DNA of 43,194 nucleotides, taken from NCBI GenBank assembly GCA_007132185.1, contig SLPC01000006.1, positions 1 to 43,194 on the forward strand, given 5' to 3'. The stretch is from Anaerolineae bacterium (GTDB lineage: Bacteria; Chloroflexota; Anaerolineae; UBA1429). This document shows, piece after piece, positions 8,941 through 21,712 of the stretch. The notes under the pieces are model-generated. The model was not told where the DNA came from. It made no database searches and saw only the letters and a list, made by a program, of their open reading frames with translations. Numbering within the stretch: the stretch's first letter is position 1; each line of letters opens with the position of its first letter. The position numbers and the translations under genes are program-made.

Positions 8941-9813
8941 GTGGCTGTTGCTGACGTGGGAATCATTGGCGGAAGCGGTTTGTACGAGATGGAAGGGCTC
9001 TCGGATATCGTAGTGCATCGCGCCGAGACCCCGTTTGGCGCTCCCAGCGGCGATATCGTGATCGGTACGCTGGCGGGGGTGCGGGCGGCGTTCCTGCCCC
9101 GCCACGGCCCTGGCCACCGGGTCAGCCCAAGCGAGCTCCCTGCGCGGGCCAACATCTGGGCCCTCAAGATGCTGGGCGTGCGCCACATCCTGTCGGTCAG
9201 CGCGGTGGGTAGCCTGCGCGAGGAGATGGCCCCCCGCCACGTCGTGATCCCGGACCAGCTTGTAGATCGCACGCGCGGGCGGCGCCCCTCTACCTTTTTC
9301 GAACAAGGAATCGTGGCGCATGTAGCCTTTGCCGAGCCGTTCTGTCCGACGCTGCGCTCTATCGTGCTGGAGGCTGCCCAGGCGCAGCTGGGCGCAGGAG
9401 AGGTGCACGATGGTGGCACGCTGGTGGTGATGGAGGGGCCCCAATTCTCTACGCGGGCCGAGTCTCACATGCACCGGCAACTGGGCTCCCATCTCATCGG
9501 TATGACGGCCCTGCCCGAGGCTAAACTGGCTCGCGAGGCCGAGATCTGCTATTGCACTCTGGCCATGGTCACCGACTATGATACGTGGCACGATTCCCAT
9601 GAATCGGTGACCGTCGAGATGGTGGTTCAGAACCTGCTGGCGAATGCCGCCCATGGACAGGCCATCGTGGCTGCCGCTCTACCGCAGATCATGGCCCACG
9701 ACACGGCCTGCGATTGTGGCGACGCGCTGGCCAATGCCATCATCACCCAGCGAGAGGCGATCCCACCCGAGCGCCTGGAGGCTCTCTGGCCGCTGATCAG
9801 CAAGTACTTTTAG
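8941..9813 (+). CDS. mtaP: S-methyl-5'-thioadenosine phosphorylase
   Basis: Phosphorolytic cleavage of methylthioadenosine to adenine and 5-methylthioribose-1-phosphate in the methionine salvage and polyamine pathways. 290 residues with the N-terminal GIIGGSGLY, the phosphate-binding PRHGPGHRVSPSE, SVSAVGSLRE, MEGPQFSTRAES, and the purine-site TDYDTWH. The Asp pair in that last motif is the type seen in 6-aminopurine-preferring MTAPs rather than the Asn of guanine/hypoxanthine-preferring PNPs. GTG 8941 is chosen because GGGGAGGTGA is immediately upstream and the family start (VADVGIIGGSG) follows; the ATG at 8905 adds twelve unrelated residues. It is a monocistronic unit between tmRNA and smpB. 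Confidence 0.92.
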   Translation: MAVADVGIIGGSGLYEMEGLSDIVVHRAETPFGAPSGDIVIGTLAGVRAAFLPRHGPGHRVSPSELPARANIWALKMLGVRHILSVSAVGSLREEMAPRHVVIPDQLVDRTRGRRPSTFFEQGIVAHVAFAEPFCPTLRSIVLEAAQAQLGAGEVHDGGTLVVMEGPQFSTRAESHMHRQLGSHLIGMTALPEAKLAREAEICYCTLAMVTDYDTWHDSHESVTVEMVVQNLLANAAHGQAIVAAALPQIMAHDTACDCGDALANAIITQREAIPPERLEALWPLISKYF

Positions 9814-9854
9814 GTGCACCCGAATACAGCCATCCAGAGGGTGAGAACGGGACG

Positions 9855-10346
9855 CTAGCGCAGCCTTTCCTTGATCGCGCGCTCGACTTCACGGTCACTG
9901 TCGCGGTCGCGCAGCGTCCGACGCTTGTCATAGGTGTGTTTGCCCTTGGCAAGCCCGATCTCGACCTTGGCCCGGTTATTCTTGAGGTAGAGGCGCGTGG
10001 GCACACACGTATAGCCGCGCTGCTCCACCTGCGCCCGCAGCCGCTGGATCTCACGTTTGTGCAGCAGAAGCTTGCGGTCGCGGCGGGGTTCGTGGTCCTG
10101 ATAGCTGGCCTCGTGATAGCCCGCAATGTGTGCGCCGATCATCCAGGCCTCACCATCGCGGAAGGCGACATAACTATCCCGCAGGTTGACGCTGCCGGCC
10201 CGTATGGACTTTATTTCCGAGCCCTGCAACACCAGCCCGGCTTCAAGCGTCTCCTCGATATGATAGTCGTGAAACGCCTTGCGGTTGCGCGAGATGGTAC
10301 GATTAGCCGCGTCCTGCTGGGCATTCTTTTGCTTTCTTGGCGGCAT
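9855..10346 (-). CDS. smpB: SsrA-binding protein SmpB
   Basis: The RNA-binding partner of tmRNA, required for its delivery to stalled ribosomes. 163 residues, with NRKAFHDYHIEETLEAGLVLQGSEIKSIRAG, NLRDSYVAF, the RRDRKLLLHKREI strand, and a basic C-terminal tail (GKHTYDKRRTLRDRD and onward) that enters the mRNA channel. Start ATG 10346 has AGGAG 5 bases upstream, and the gene begins 8 bases after the stop of ctpA, so the two look like one operon. The tmRNA gene itself is 1.1 kb away on the same strand, with mtaP inserted between on the other strand. Confidence 0.96.
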   Translation of the reverse strand: MPPRKQKNAQQDAANRTISRNRKAFHDYHIEETLEAGLVLQGSEIKSIRAGSVNLRDSYVAFRDGEAWMIGAHIAGYHEASYQDHEPRRDRKLLLHKREIQRLRAQVEQRGYTCVPTRLYLKNNRAKVEIGLAKGKHTYDKRRTLRDRDSDREVERAIKERLR

Positions 10347-10354
10347 CGCTTCTC

Positions 10355-11617
10355 CTAAGGCTCCAGATCCAGCAGATACTCGACCGCGCGCTCCAGTTGC
10401 TCATCTCGACCCTCGGCCACATCCTCGGGTGTCATCGAGACGACGATCTCGGGCTCCAATCCATCCTGATTGAGAATGCGCCCGCCGGGCAGAATCCACT
10501 TGGCGATGGTGACTCGCAATGTCGAGCCATCGAGCAACGAGTGCGTCTGTTGCACCGAGCCCTTGCCAAAGGTGGCTTCGCCCACCAGAATGCCGCGCTC
10601 ATGATCCTGGATGGCGCCGGCCACGATCTCGGAGGCGCTGGCACTGCCACCATTCACCAACACAACCATAGGGATATCCAGGGCGACGCCCGCACGTGAC
10701 ACCCTCAGGTCTACGTCGCGCTCGCCACGCTGGGTCTCCGTAACGATCAGGGCCCCGCGCGGCAGAAACTCGCCGGCAATGTCCACGGCCATTTGCAGGT
10801 ATCCCCCAGGATTGTTTCGCAGATCCAGGATGAGGCCGTTGGGGTTGTCGCGCAGCAGTTCGCGCAGGTCAGACCGAACCTGTCGCGCCGATTGCGCGTT
10901 GAACTCGGACAGGCTGAGGTAGGCGATGTCACCATCGAGCATGCGCGTTTCGGTAATCTGCAACTCGATGCGGTCACGCGTCACCGAGACGATAAAGGGC
11001 TCCTCGATATTGTCGCGCCGTACCAGCAGGCGAACTGTGCTGCCGCGTGGGCCGCGAATGAGGGTAATGGCCTCCATGATATCCATGCCCTCGAGCGATT
11101 GCCCGTCGGCCTCGAGGATCTCGTCGCCCGCCTGGATCCCGGCCTTTTCTGCCGGGCTGTTGGGCAGGGGTCTCACGACGGTGAGAATTCCTTCCCGCAT
11201 CTCGACGGTGGCCCCGATGCCCTCAAAGGCGCCTTCCATATCCTCCTGCATGATGGCAGCACGGACCGGCTCCACAAAGGCGGTGTGAGGATCGCCCACA
11301 GCTGAGACAAAACCCGCCGCCGCGCCATGCAGCATCTCTTGCGCATCCAGTTGCTCGGGCAGAATGTACTCGGCCTGGAGAATATCCCAGATCTGCTCCA
11401 AGAGAATGAGTTGTTCTGTGAGCTCGAAATCCTCCACCTCGACGGCATTGGACCCTAGTTGCGCGGTCGCGTTGGGAGTGCGAAGCTCAGAGCCGAGCAT
11501 CCACATGGCTGCTGCGCCGCTACCAAAACCGACCAGCAAGAGGGAACCTGCCAGCGCGAGAACTGCGATGACACGCATAAAGCGGGAAAAACTGCTGGGT
11601 TGCTGTTGACTGTTCAT
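10355..11617 (-). CDS. ctpA: C-terminal processing (tail-specific) peptidase, S41 family
   Basis: Membrane-anchored extracytoplasmic serine protease that recognises nonpolar C-termini. 420 residues: an N-terminal membrane helix at about 12-36 (VIAVLALAGSLLLVGFGSGAAAMW), a helical segment, a PDZ domain at about 115-190 (GIGATVEMREG to NSPAEKAGIQAGDEILEADG), then the S41 catalytic domain with the LRNNPGGYL motif, the nucleophile in NGGSASASEIVAGA, and the general-base Lys in GEATFGKGSVQ. It lies directly upstream of smpB; see the finding on the link to ssrA-tag degradation. Confidence 0.93.
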   Translation of the reverse strand: MNSQQQPSSFSRFMRVIAVLALAGSLLLVGFGSGAAAMWMLGSELRTPNATAQLGSNAVEVEDFELTEQLILLEQIWDILQAEYILPEQLDAQEMLHGAAAGFVSAVGDPHTAFVEPVRAAIMQEDMEGAFEGIGATVEMREGILTVVRPLPNSPAEKAGIQAGDEILEADGQSLEGMDIMEAITLIRGPRGSTVRLLVRRDNIEEPFIVSVTRDRIELQITETRMLDGDIAYLSLSEFNAQSARQVRSDLRELLRDNPNGLILDLRNNPGGYLQMAVDIAGEFLPRGALIVTETQRGERDVDLRVSRAGVALDIPMVVLVNGGSASASEIVAGAIQDHERGILVGEATFGKGSVQQTHSLLDGSTLRVTIAKWILPGGRILNQDGLEPEIVVSMTPEDVAEGRDEQLERAVEYLLDLEP

Positions 11618-11658
11618 ATGATAGAGTCTTTCTATACAAGTGAGTGTTAACCTGTCTC

Positions 11659-11687
11659 AGTATAGCACAGTGGGATGTCGATCCCAA
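11659..11687 (-). promoter_or_regulatory. Promoter of ctpA-smpB
   Basis: TTGGGA (11682-11687), a 17-base spacer, and TATACT (11659-11664), about 42 bases before ATG 11617. Confidence 0.6.
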
Positions 11688-11751
11688 TTATTATCGACAG
11701 GCGACCATGAGGGGGATCCTGGTCATGGTTGCGCTGCCACGGTGGGACAGA

Positions 11752-11801
11752 GATACAAAACGAGGGCAGCACACCGCTTCATATGGCGTGTGCTGCCCTC
11801 G
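11752..11801 (-). terminator. Intrinsic terminator of gatB
   Basis: A 14-bp perfect GC-rich stem (11761-11774 with 11788-11801) followed on the minus strand by TTTTGTAT. It sits 14 bases beyond the gatB stop. Confidence 0.85.
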
Positions 11802-11814
11802 TGCAAGCAGCTAG

Positions 11815-13257
<1,443 letters not shown>

Positions 13258-13287
13258 AGCACTCCTTTACTGTGCGGCATCATCGCC

Positions 13288-13316
13288 ATTATAGTGCATG
13301 CGCTCTCAGCTCGGAA
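13288..13316 (-). promoter_or_regulatory. gatB promoter
   Basis: TATAAT (13288-13293) and TTCCGA (13311-13316) with a 17-base spacer, 30 bases before the gatB start. A perfect -10 with a moderate -35. Confidence 0.6.
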
Positions 13317-13495
13317 ACGTCTCCGGAAAAGGTGAGAAGGCAGCCTGCAACAGGTATTGTGCCGGGCGGCCTGGGCAGGGCGGAGGCGCGCTCGTCAGGC
13401 TCGCGGGCGATCACTTCCTGCGGGCTCTCCGGGGCCTAGGCTGGGCATGGCTGAAGACAGCTCATTCAACACGAGAGGTCGGATGCGCCGTGGCG

Positions 13496-16323
<2,828 letters not shown>

Positions 16324-16340
16324 TTGTTACCTCCTGTGCT

Positions 16341-16368
16341 ATTTTAGCACATCTGGCGCGGGCAGGAA
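16341..16368 (-). promoter_or_regulatory. Extended -10 promoter for the membrane protein-gyrB unit
   Basis: TGCTAAAAT (16341-16349 on the minus strand) is an extended -10; TTCCTG lies at 16363-16368, 16 bases from the hexamer. The transcript would begin close to the Shine-Dalgarno, giving a very short leader. Confidence 0.5.
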
Positions 16369-16500
16369 AACGTGGCATGATGGAAGTTTACGGGTTATGG
16401 GCGCGGGAGCGCCTCTCAGCCACAGCTCTGCGATGGTAAGGGGTTTACGCAGGCGCAGAGATCGGGCACTTGTCTATGCATGGCCTTGTAAGACAGACGA

Positions 16501-17841
16501 CTAGCCCCCGCCGTTGACTCCGTATGGCACCATGCCCCACTCGATGGGATCGTGAGCGTCCTCGACGGGGCACTGGTAGTCGGTCTCGGCCTCGCGAATG
16601 ATCTTGGCGCCCAAACCTTGGAGCTTGGCGCAGATATCCTCATACCCACGATCAATATATACCACATTAGAGATCTGGGTGCTGCCCTCGGCTGCCAGGC
16701 CCGCCAGAATCATGGCCGCTCCGGAGCGGATGTCAAGGGCCGATACAGGCGCGCCAGCAAAGGTTGTAGGACCATGCACCATGGCGGTGCGCCCCGAACC
16801 CGAGACGTCGATGCGTGCGCCCATGCGGCGCAGTTCTTTGACATACAGCAGGCGCCCGTCGTACATCGTCTCGTGAATCGAGCTGTTGCCCGCAGCCTGA
16901 GTCATGACCGTGGTAAAGGGGGCCTGCAGATCGGTGGGAAAGCCGGGGTAGGGGTAGGTCTGGATGTCTACGGGTTGTATGGTCTTGGGGCCAATTATCT
17001 CATAGATATCAGCGTTGGCGTTCACGGTAGCTCCGGCATCGCGCAGTTTGCCGGTCAGCGCTCCCAACCAGCGTTCGACGCGCCCATCCATCGTCACCTG
17101 GCCGCCGGTGATGGTCGCCGCAAGCGCAAAGGTGCCTGCTTCCATGCGGTCGGGCATCACCCGATACACGCCGCCGTGCAGACGTCCAGCCCCATCCACG
17201 CGGATAGTGTTGGTCCCTGCGCCGTACACTCGAGCGCCCATAGCGCGCAAAAAGTTGGCCAGATCTACGATCTCGGGCTCAATCGATGCGTTCTCGATCA
17301 GGGTGGTGCCCTCTGCCAGACAGGCGGCCATCAACAGATTCTCAGTGCCTGTATGGCTCGGATAGTCCAGATAGAGGCGGCGCCCCTGTAGCCGCGGGGC
17401 CGTGATGATATAGTCTTCCTCGTCGGTACGCACCTGGGCCGTCATGGTCTGAAAGCCCTTGAGGTCGACGCTTACGGGCCGCGAACCGATCGCACATCCG
17501 CCGGGGTGGGGGGCCTGCGCCTGGCCAAAGCGGGCCAGCAGAGGACCCACGATCAAAAAGCTGGCGCGCATCTTCATGGCCAGATCACGAGGCAAGGCCG
17601 AACGCGATATACGCGTCGCCTTGATGCGCAGCGTGTTGGGGCCCTCAAAGCGGGCTGCAACCCCCAGATACTGGAGCACCTGCACCATAATGCGAATGTC
17701 CTCGATAAAGGGGACATTCTCCAGCAATACTTCGTCTGCTGTGAGCAGACTGGCGGCAATGATCGGTAACGCTGCATTTTTGGCCCCGCCTATGTTGACG
17801 TGGCCCGCCAGCGGGATCCGATCTTGAATTACTAGAGGCAT
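16501..17841 (-). CDS. murA: UDP-N-acetylglucosamine 1-carboxyvinyltransferase
   Basis: First committed step of peptidoglycan synthesis: transfer of enolpyruvate from PEP to UDP-GlcNAc. 446 residues. Substrate-site Lys-Asn is in NIGGAKNAALP (about residue 18), and the catalytic, fosfomycin-targeted Cys is kept in HPGGCAIGSRPVS. After that loop the usual D-L-H is replaced (SVDLKGF), a modest divergence. ATG 17841 is chosen over the longer in-frame start because GAGGAAGG precedes it and the family begins here (MPLVIQDRIPLAGHV). A monocistronic gene between the gyrB unit and a 384-base gene-free stretch. Its presence shows the cell makes peptidoglycan. Confidence 0.95.
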   Translation of the reverse strand: MPLVIQDRIPLAGHVNIGGAKNAALPIIAASLLTADEVLLENVPFIEDIRIMVQVLQYLGVAARFEGPNTLRIKATRISRSALPRDLAMKMRASFLIVGPLLARFGQAQAPHPGGCAIGSRPVSVDLKGFQTMTAQVRTDEEDYIITAPRLQGRRLYLDYPSHTGTENLLMAACLAEGTTLIENASIEPEIVDLANFLRAMGARVYGAGTNTIRVDGAGRLHGGVYRVMPDRMEAGTFALAATITGGQVTMDGRVERWLGALTGKLRDAGATVNANADIYEIIGPKTIQPVDIQTYPYPGFPTDLQAPFTTVMTQAAGNSSIHETMYDGRLLYVKELRRMGARIDVSGSGRTAMVHGPTTFAGAPVSALDIRSGAAMILAGLAAEGSTQISNVVYIDRGYEDICAKLQGLGAKIIREAETDYQCPVEDAHDPIEWGMVPYGVNGGG

Positions 17842-18225
17842 TTCGCCTTCCTCACTGATGCTTACTATACTCGAATACAGGACCTGCTTTGCGAGCGGCC
17901 TGCATTGATGGCGCTTTGCCCACACACGGACAGGCGCCATCGGGACTCTGGTGTGGTAGCCCGCGATGGTCTGTATTCACTGGCCCCAGAACGCTGCCAT
18001 CTGGCGTTCGGCATACTGTTTACTCTGGTGCCAGGCTATGGCTGATAACGGGCAAACAAACGACCAACCGTTACTGCCTCCATGTCGCTTTGACATCTTG
18101 CTGCCAAGATCGCGACAGAGACGCGAGGCGAGTGCAAGTAACGCCTGATAACCACATCGTACACGATTCGCCCGCCGATGACAAAGCCACCTTGTTTCAG
18201 TGCGGTTGTCGCCGCCTGGCTATGA
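17842..18225. other. Gene-free region between murA and zwf
   Basis: 384 bases. It must hold the murA promoter (a TATAGT at about 17867-17872 on the minus strand is possible, with no good -35) and the end of zwf transcription. Two inverted repeats are visible: 17907-17914 with 17934-17941 (8 bp, 19-base loop), and 17989-17994 with 18004-18009 (6 bp). Neither has a T-tract. Open frames across it are not convincing genes. I see no tRNA, 6S, SRP or RNase P signature. Confidence 0.5.
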
Positions 18226-19722
18226 TCACGATGCCTCGCGACAGGGCCTGCTGGTATCATCCTCTGCAAAGTGATGGGGGTGATTGGCGTCCATGGGAAC
18301 CCACCTCCGACCATCAGCCTGGACAAAAACGTCGACGGCATCAGGCCCGGTGCCCCCTTGTCGATACAGGTGTGGCTCGACATCCACGGTCAGAGGGTCC
18401 GCCAGTTGCCAGGCAAGCTCGATCTCATCGCTACGGGAAAAGAGCGATGCATCGCCCTGGAGCGCGTCGAGCAAGAGTCGTTCATAGGCATCGGGGAGCG
18501 AATAATCCCCAAAGTGCTCGTCATAACGGAATACCATGTTCACGGGCTCGGTGTCCACCCCCGATCCGGGACGCTTTGTCTCAAAGCGAAGATGGATACT
18601 CTCGTTGGGCTGGATGATGATGGACAATCGATTGGGCGGCAGACCGGTGGCGCCCGGAAAGAGTCGATGCGGCACAGACTTGAACTCCAGAGTAATCTCG
18701 GTCGTCTTGAAACAGAGGCGTTTGCCAGAACGCAGGTAGAATGGGACACCCTGCCACCGCCAGTTGTCGATCCACGCCCGTATGGCTATAAAGGTCGGCG
18801 TATTCGAGTCCTCATCGACATGTCGCTCGGCCCGATAGCCCTCGTATTGACCGTACACAGCATCCTCGGGGTTTAGCGGTCGTATGGCCTGTAGCACCTG
18901 AACCTTCTGATCACGCAGGGTCTTGCTGGTGAAAACCGAGGGAGGCTCCAGAGCGGTTAGAGTAAGGAGCTGCAGCAGGTGGTTCTGGAACATATCGCGT
19001 ACCACGCCAGCTCGATCATAGTAGCCACCCCGATGGCCTACTCCCACAGTCTCGGCCATGGTGATCTGTACATGGTCTATATAGTTACGGTTCCACAACG
19101 GCTCAAAGATCGCATTACCGAATCGCAAAAAGAGAATGTTCTGGACCGTTACCTTGCCCAAGTAGTGATCAATGCGATACACCTGCGATTCATCAAAGAC
19201 GGCATGAATCTGCTCGTTCAGCTTTTGGGCGCTCTCGAGGTCGCGACCAAACGGCTTTTCAACGATGATGCGGGTCCAGCCGTTCTCCCGTCTCACGAGC
19301 CCTCCCTCTCCGATCTGCTTGATCACCTCAGGATACAGGAGAGGCGGAATGGCCAGATAGAACAGGCGATTGGGTGCTGACTCGCCCTCGTGCTCGAGTT
19401 CATCCTGAAAGGCATCAATACGGCGGTAGGTCTCGGGATCATCATACTGTCCCGACATATAGTGTATCCGCTCTGAGAACGAGTCCCAAAGCTCGCAGAT
19501 GCCCGGCTTGAGCCGCGCATAGTTTTCGACGCCTTCATACAGACTTTCAAGAAACTCTTGGCGGTCCATTTCGGTGCGCGCCACGCCGATGATACGGGTA
19601 TCTGGATGCAGTGCATCCTCGCAATTCAGGCTATGCAATGCCGGGATCAGCTTGCGTTGGGTCAGATCTCCCGAGGCGCCAAAGATGATAATGGTGGTCG
19701 GATCACGCGTGGCATCTGGCAT
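18226..19722 (-). CDS. zwf: Glucose-6-phosphate 1-dehydrogenase
   Basis: Oxidises glucose-6-phosphate to 6-phosphogluconolactone with NADP+, feeding the oxidative pentose phosphate pathway. 498 residues. Seen: the N-terminal Rossmann motif [18 protein letters not shown], the [13 protein letters not shown] block, the active-site signature [13 protein letters not shown] (the usual KE is KV here), [15 protein letters not shown], and [13 protein letters not shown] 19722 is preferred over 19746 because AGGGG is 8 bases upstream and only short unrelated sequence precedes it. It follows the chelatase-like gene by 53 bases on the same strand and may be cotranscribed. No gnd or pgl in the window. Confidence 0.95.
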   Translation of the reverse strand: MPDATRDPTTIIIFGASGDLTQRKLIPALHSLNCEDALHPDTRIIGVARTEMDRQEFLESLYEGVENYARLKPGICELWDSFSERIHYMSGQYDDPETYRRIDAFQDELEHEGESAPNRLFYLAIPPLLYPEVIKQIGEGGLVRRENGWTRIIVEKPFGRDLESAQKLNEQIHAVFDESQVYRIDHYLGKVTVQNILFLRFGNAIFEPLWNRNYIDHVQITMAETVGVGHRGGYYDRAGVVRDMFQNHLLQLLTLTALEPPSVFTSKTLRDQKVQVLQAIRPLNPEDAVYGQYEGYRAERHVDEDSNTPTFIAIRAWIDNWRWQGVPFYLRSGKRLCFKTTEITLEFKSVPHRLFPGATGLPPNRLSIIIQPNESIHLRFETKRPGSGVDTEPVNMVFRYDEHFGDYSLPDAYERLLLDALQGDASLFSRSDEIELAWQLADPLTVDVEPHLYRQGGTGPDAVDVFVQADGRRWVPMDANHPHHFAEDDTSRPCREAS

Positions 19723-19775
19723 CTTACAGCCCCTTCCGGTCATCAACAGGGTGGCTTGTCCAACGAGATCGTGCG

Positions 19776-20672
19776 CTATGTCGGATCGAGAATGTGTGTC
19801 TGTTCCAGTCGCTCATCAATCATGCTGTAGATCGCGTCGATGTGAGTTGTCTCTAGCTCAAGCGGTCCATCAAGGGGCCCGCCGTGTAACAGCTCGTCGA
19901 ATCGAGTCGAGACGGCCTCTGCGTACCAAGGCCCTGCCGAATAGTCGGGTAGCATACAGGCATCGATGCCCCCCTCGCGTAGGCGTGATTGGACTATGGC
20001 TTGACACAAGTCTAGCACACGCTCTGGCTCCAGGTCAACGGGCAAGATGAGCATGCGCCCATGGCCCAACGCGGCGAGGCCATGCAACGCATCAGCAAGA
20101 GGAGGCGTCCCCCAGACGAGGGCCTGCCTGATCACGGCGCGACCTCCTAGGCGCTCCTGCAATCGCTCGGTCAGTTCGCTTAGGGCCCGATAAGAGGGCG
20201 GACCATCGGGCATCTTCTCGTAGGCTTGCTTGATGCGGTAACAGATGTATGGGCGAATGAACCAATGTGGGGTAGGGCGCCCGAGTGCTTGCTCGGCACG
20301 CATGCGCCCGCCCCAGACAAGGGGGCCCTGATATCGATCGGGTTCGGCATCGACGACAAGGATGACAGCAGGGAGCTGGCTCCTGTGGAGGGGAGGATCG
20401 GGCTGTTTATAGTTTCGCTCAACAGGTTTGCCCAGTTGTCTTGCGCTTCCGGCATAGGCGACCAGGCCGCTCCCCAGTAGGATGGTCAGAGCGACGATCC
20501 CCGCGTCGAGGTTCTCCCAAGCCAATACTGCCGCGAGAATCAGGCCCATGATGGCGCTAGCGGCAAGGCGATAGCGGTATCTGGCGAGGTCGCTCCGGGG
20601 CGCTGCCCAGTAGTTGGCCAAGTTCCATCCAAAGGCCATGCCGCAAGTGAGGAGAACGACGCGATTCCACAT
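19776..20672 (-). CDS. Membrane-anchored ferrochelatase-like protein (divergent)
   Basis: 298 residues. Two or three N-terminal membrane segments (about residues 5-20, 35-52 and 57-75), then a soluble domain of about 200 residues. The soluble part has the general layout of HemH/CbiX-type chelatases: a [19 protein letters not shown] segment, a [31 protein letters not shown] helix-strand block, and [24 protein letters not shown] near the end. The catalytic His and Glu of ferrochelatase are not evident: the LPL(Y/F)PQYS-type strand reads LPVDLEP and no SAHSLP-like motif is present. Hence a chelatase fold is my inference, and activity is doubtful. It lies 123 bases downstream of atpG on the same strand. 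Confidence 0.45.
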   Translation of the reverse strand: MWNRVVLLTCGMAFGWNLANYWAAPRSDLARYRYRLAASAIMGLILAAVLAWENLDAGIVALTILLGSGLVAYAGSARQLGKPVERNYKQPDPPLHRSQLPAVILVVDAEPDRYQGPLVWGGRMRAEQALGRPTPHWFIRPYICYRIKQAYEKMPDGPPSYRALSELTERLQERLGGRAVIRQALVWGTPPLADALHGLAALGHGRMLILPVDLEPERVLDLCQAIVQSRLREGGIDACMLPDYSAGPWYAEAVSTRFDELLHGGPLDGPLELETTHIDAIYSMIDERLEQTHILDPT

Positions 20673-20795
20673 AGATGTCCGTTTTCTGCCAATACAGTGC
20701 GCCGCCAGGGGTTCATCTGATAATCATGTGGCTGGGCAATGCCATGCTTGGCTCTGGTAGGCTCTAACAGCGGGTTGGGGGGAACAGGCAGTGAC

Positions 20796-21710
20796 CTACA
20801 TCATCTCTGTCGCGCTGCCCTGAGGACCGGAAAGACTGCCCGCACCCGCTGCCAGGTCGAGCATCTCCATGGTAATGGCATGCTGTCGCGCCGTATGGTA
20901 TTCGAGGGTTAACTCGCCAATAATCCGCTCCAGGTTGCTGCTGGCCGCATCCATGGCGCGATAGCGCGCCGCCTGCTCACTGGCCGCCGCTTCCATGACG
21001 ATGCGATAGAGCCGGCTCAGTGCCCACTCCTCTATCGCTCGACGAAACAGCCTGCGCGGCTCGGTTTCCACAAAGGGCTCGGGCCAAGAAGCCGCCTCGC
21101 CGGGCAGCATGCTCCTGTCAACAGGGAGCCAGCGCTCGGCAATGGGTGATTCCGTGACTGCAGCGCGGTAGGGTGAATACACCAGATAGATGGCATCGGC
21201 ACGATCCTCAGCCAGGATTGAACGCATTTCCTGGCCCAGACCGCGGACCAGCTCCAAGGGAGCAACGCGGGTGACAGGTAGGTCCCAACTTATATACGGC
21301 TCAAGACCGGCCCGACGAAAGGCGCTGGTTGCCCGTGCCCCCAGGGTGGCAAGCAAGACCTCTTCGCTCTGCATGCGCTGGCGGTCCAGAATCTGCTCGC
21401 CCCCCCGAAAGACTAGCTCGTTGTAAGCGCCGGCCAGGCCTCTTTGAGAGGCGATGACCAGCATCAGGGCGCGGCGTGGGGGTGATGTAGTCTCGGTGTC
21501 GAGATGGAGCTTCTCTAGCTCGCGACGCGAGATATGAGGCAGGGTCGCCGTCATTACCTCACCCAGGTAGCGACTATAGCCCTCGCTCCCCTCTCGCCGA
21601 CGCAAAGCCTGTCGCCATCCGCCGGCGGCGATGGTGCGTAGCGATGTGATGATGGGCTCTACGCTCTGGATATTGTCCAGGCGTTCGCTGATGCGTTCGA
21701 TATCTTCCAT
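20796..21710 (-). CDS. atpG: N-ATPase-type F1 gamma subunit
   Basis: Central rotor shaft of F1. 304 residues from ATG 21710, with the N-terminal coiled-coil helix (MEDIERISERLDNIQSVEPI and onward), a RGLAGAYNE block equivalent to the conserved S-D-R-G-L-C-G-xx-N of gamma, and the matching C-terminal helix (MDAASSNLERIIGELTLEYHTARQHAITMEM). A longer frame begins 129 bases upstream inside atpA, but ATG 21710 has GGAGGAG upstream and follows the atpA stop by 2 bases. Last gene of the atpDCRBEFAG order. The sequence is divergent from housekeeping AtpG, as is usual for this branch. Confidence 0.9.
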   Translation of the reverse strand: MEDIERISERLDNIQSVEPIITSLRTIAAGGWRQALRRREGSEGYSRYLGEVMTATLPHISRRELEKLHLDTETTSPPRRALMLVIASQRGLAGAYNELVFRGGEQILDRQRMQSEEVLLATLGARATSAFRRAGLEPYISWDLPVTRVAPLELVRGLGQEMRSILAEDRADAIYLVYSPYRAAVTESPIAERWLPVDRSMLPGEAASWPEPFVETEPRRLFRRAIEEWALSRLYRIVMEAAASEQAARYRAMDAASSNLERIIGELTLEYHTARQHAITMEMLDLAAGAGSLSGPQGSATEMM

Positions 21711-21712
21711 AA

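Noticed and set aside
18036-18383. A 115-codon minus-strand frame across the zwf 3' end and the gap
   Set aside because: Half of it overlaps zwf in another frame, it has no ribosome-binding site, and no similarity is recognised.
17889-18617. A 242-codon plus-strand frame in the murA-zwf gap
   Set aside because: Low-complexity Arg-rich translation, no ribosome-binding site, and it runs antisense into zwf.
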